From assembly GCA_016938245.1 (NCBI GenBank), contig JAFGUY010000067.1:1-15102 (forward strand): DNA of 15,102 nt, given 5' to 3'. The position numbers were made by a program, and so were the translations under genes. This stretch comes from Candidatus Omnitrophota bacterium. GTDB taxonomy: Bacteria; Omnitrophota; Gorgyraeia; Gygaellales; Profunditerraquicolaceae. Every line of letters begins with the position of its first letter. Position 1 is the stretch's first letter. Shown in pieces: positions 13,308-15,102 of the stretch. Under the pieces are notes generated by a model. The model saw only the letters and a program-made list of their open reading frames with translations, searched no databases and was not told the origin of the DNA.

Positions 13308-15102
13308 ATGAAAGTAGTAAAGTTTGCAGCGGTAGTTTTGGCGTCAGGTATTTTGTTAGCGGGTTTTAGTACGGTTACCTTAGCAGAAGAGCAAGAGCCC
13401 CGCTCGGTTGTTCTATCAGAGAATAATAAAGTTGATTTGGAGAAAATAGTTGTAACGCCTTATCGCGCTACTATTTCAGCAAAAGAAAATCCATCTGCTA
13501 CTAATGTGATTAATGTAGGCGAGGAGGAATCGGTAGGAAAATTAAGTTTTGTTGATGCAGTTAAGGGTTCTCAGGGCATTGATTATGCTGTTACCGGGGG
13601 GATGGAGGGGGTTTCAAGTATTTATATTAGAGGCGCAGATGCTTATCATACCCAATTAATGCTTGATGGCATTAAAATTTACGATCCCATCAATACGCAG
13701 GGTTATTTTGCGTATTATAATTAGCTGTCTTTAGATAACCTTGATAAAGTGGAAATCTCTAGGGGGCCTTTTAGCAGCCTTTATGGTTCGCAATCTATCG
13801 GCGGATCACACACAAAGGAAGCGGTAAGCCTACATTCTCCTTCCTGCAGGAATTAGGATCTTATAATACCTGTAGAGAAAAGGTTGCTTCGCAGGGTAGA
13901 TTGGGAAAATTCGCTTATTCTTTTGGGGTTTCTCGGGTGGACGTGCGTTCGTTCTATTCAGCCAAATATAAAAACGGAAACCATGAGCGCGATCCTTTTG
14001 GAAATACAAATACCTCATTACGTTTAGATTATGAGATAAATGATAATTTTGATATTGGAGTTGCACATCGTTATGCTTATGCCAAATATGATTACGATGC
14101 AAGTTGGCCAGCTGTTGCAGATGATTTTGACAACACCGGGAGATTCCATCAAAATATAGGCTCATTTTATTTGAATAATAAAGTAAATGATTTTCTTTCA
14201 CATAAGTTTACTTACGGAGTAGTTGATATTCAAAGAAGAGGGTGGGAAGGAGATACCGACTATTGGTATAGAGGGAAAAGCAACCAATTTAAATACGCTT
14301 TAGATTATAAGCCCGCAGCGCTTTATAATGCAATAATAGGTTATGAATATGTGGGAGATAAAGGTGAGTCTTATTGGAAACCTACAAATGAGCCGAAGCA
14401 TAGGGCGAATTCTAAGAGTGTATTTGTACAAAATATACTAAGGCCATTAGATAGCTTTTTTATTTCCTTCGTTATTAGGGGAGAAAACCACTCAACATTT
14501 GGTAATAATATTACTTACGGTTTATCCTCAAGCTATCTTATTACGTTGACAAATACAAAATTAAAAGCATCAATAGGGACTGGCTTCAGAGCTCCGAGCC
14601 TTTATGAATTATTTGATAGTTATTCTGGTAATCGAGGGCTTAATCCGGAAAAGTCAAAATCATTCGATATCGGTTTTGAGCAGAACATTTTTGATGACAG
14701 GTTTTCCTTCGGTTTTACTTATTTCGAAAATAAAATTAAAAATAAGATTGATTGGCAGTCAACAGGATTAAGGACAGGTGAGTATGCCAATATAGGTGGA
14801 GCGGAGATTTATGGAATTGAGAGTTTTGCAGGATATAAGTTTAATGATAAAATATTTTTGAAATTAACCTATGATTACCTGCATGCTCAAAACGAATCAG
14901 ATAAATCCAGGCTTTTTAGAAGGCCAAATAACAAACTAGGATTGTTATTCAATGCTACTCTGGGCAAACTAAAGATAGCCCCGGAGATTTATTATGTCGG
15001 AAACAGAATTGATACCTCTATTGAGTTACGTAAAAGTAATGGAAATGAACCCTTAATTGTGCTATCATGGTTCCATGAGACCTCATGGAACCCAGAAAGA
15101 GC
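13308..15102 (+). pseudogene. btuB: BtuB-like TonB-dependent cobalamin receptor, disrupted and cut by window edge
   Basis: Outer-membrane receptor, probably for cobalamin given the riboswitch before it. Residues 1-26 are a signal peptide (cleavage after TLA), and LEKIVVTP (44-51) is the TonB box. The plug follows: IRGADAYHTQLMLDGIKIYDP. The frame is broken twice. A TAG at 13722-13724 interrupts AYYN-LSLDNLDKVEISRGPFSSLYGSQSIGG. Then, at about 13804, a small deletion shifts the frame; against the usual GGVINIIT it fits 13 lost bases, any length of 3n+1 being possible. The barrel continues in the new frame (THKGSGKPTFSFLQELGSYNT) without a stop from 13805 to the window end. It includes the typical GFRAPSLYELFDSY and GNRGLNPEKSKSFDIGFEQ. 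AGGAGG (13301-13306) is only one base from the ATG, an unusually tight spacing. Translation as read yields just 138 residues. The lesions may be real decay or assembly errors. Confidence 0.88.
15069..15092. repeat. Perfect 11-base inverted repeat with a 2-base loop at the right edge
   Basis: GGTTCCATGAG (15069-15079) and CTCATGGAACC (15082-15092) are exact reverse complements around AC. It lies within the open frame of the receptor near where its last strands should be, with no T run, so it does not look like an intrinsic terminator. A hairpin this perfect at the sequence end may be a fold-back artefact. Confidence 0.8.

Noticed and set aside
13722..13724. Possible recoding of TAG as an amino acid
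   Set aside because: TAG ends several intact genes here (5942, 7231, 8715, 9853, 12352), so it is an ordinary stop codon in this organism.
13830..14201. 123-residue open frame on the - strand
   Set aside because: It is opposite the barrel part of the BtuB-like gene, whose frame is open and recognisable on the + strand.
1..15102. tRNA, rRNA, CRISPR array, insertion sequence or prophage
   Set aside because: I saw no tRNA cloverleaf, rRNA sequence, spaced repeats, transposase, integrase or phage structural gene on either strand.

Overview
This window looks like the chromosome of an uncultured diderm (Gram-negative-type) bacterium. The evidence is a lauroyl-type acyltransferase, a TonB-dependent outer-membrane receptor and a PilT motor. 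Base composition is moderately AT-rich, every gene lies on the + strand, and most neighbours touch or overlap by 4-13 bases. A candidate phylum such as Omnitrophota would fit this gene set, but that is an impression and not a demonstrated assignment.

Bases 1-7503 form one tight operon of central carbon metabolism. In order it holds an aspartate aminotransferase (cut by the left edge), a LeuC/aconitase-family large subunit, a PilT ATPase, the matching LeuD-type small subunit, isocitrate dehydrogenase, malate dehydrogenase, dihydrolipoamide dehydrogenase and an 81-residue free-standing lipoyl domain. The enzymes link up: the aminotransferase joins aspartate and 2-oxoglutarate to oxaloacetate and glutamate, malate dehydrogenase handles oxaloacetate/malate, and the dehydratase pair plus isocitrate dehydrogenase would give citrate to 2-oxoglutarate. 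This context suggests the LeuCD-type pair acts as an aconitase here. The pilT gene inserted between the two dehydratase subunits is the odd member.

Bases 7504-12352 are an envelope/signalling run, probably from a promoter at 7500-7528. It holds a GAF + HD-GYP protein, an MGDG-synthase-like GT28 glycosyltransferase, an LpxL/HtrB-like acyltransferase, a GT2 (DPM1-like) glycosyltransferase broken by a one-base frameshift, a small multi-drug-export-family membrane protein and a cob(I)alamin adenosyltransferase.

Bases 12353-15102 appear devoted to cobalamin. A structured leader RNA of a class I do not recognise precedes a small membrane protein (frameshifted). Then comes a full cobalamin riboswitch with a clear intrinsic terminator, then a BtuB-like TonB receptor carrying a nonsense codon and a frame-breaking deletion, running off the right edge.

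Four frame-disrupting lesions in three genes all fall after base 11050, while the first 10.7 kb has none. The last 34 bases hold a perfect hairpin palindrome. Either the right end of this sequence is poorly assembled or this locus is decaying. The best candidate for something undescribed is the leader RNA at 12414-12500 and the membrane protein it precedes, lying between cobalamin adenosyltransferase and the riboswitch-controlled receptor.
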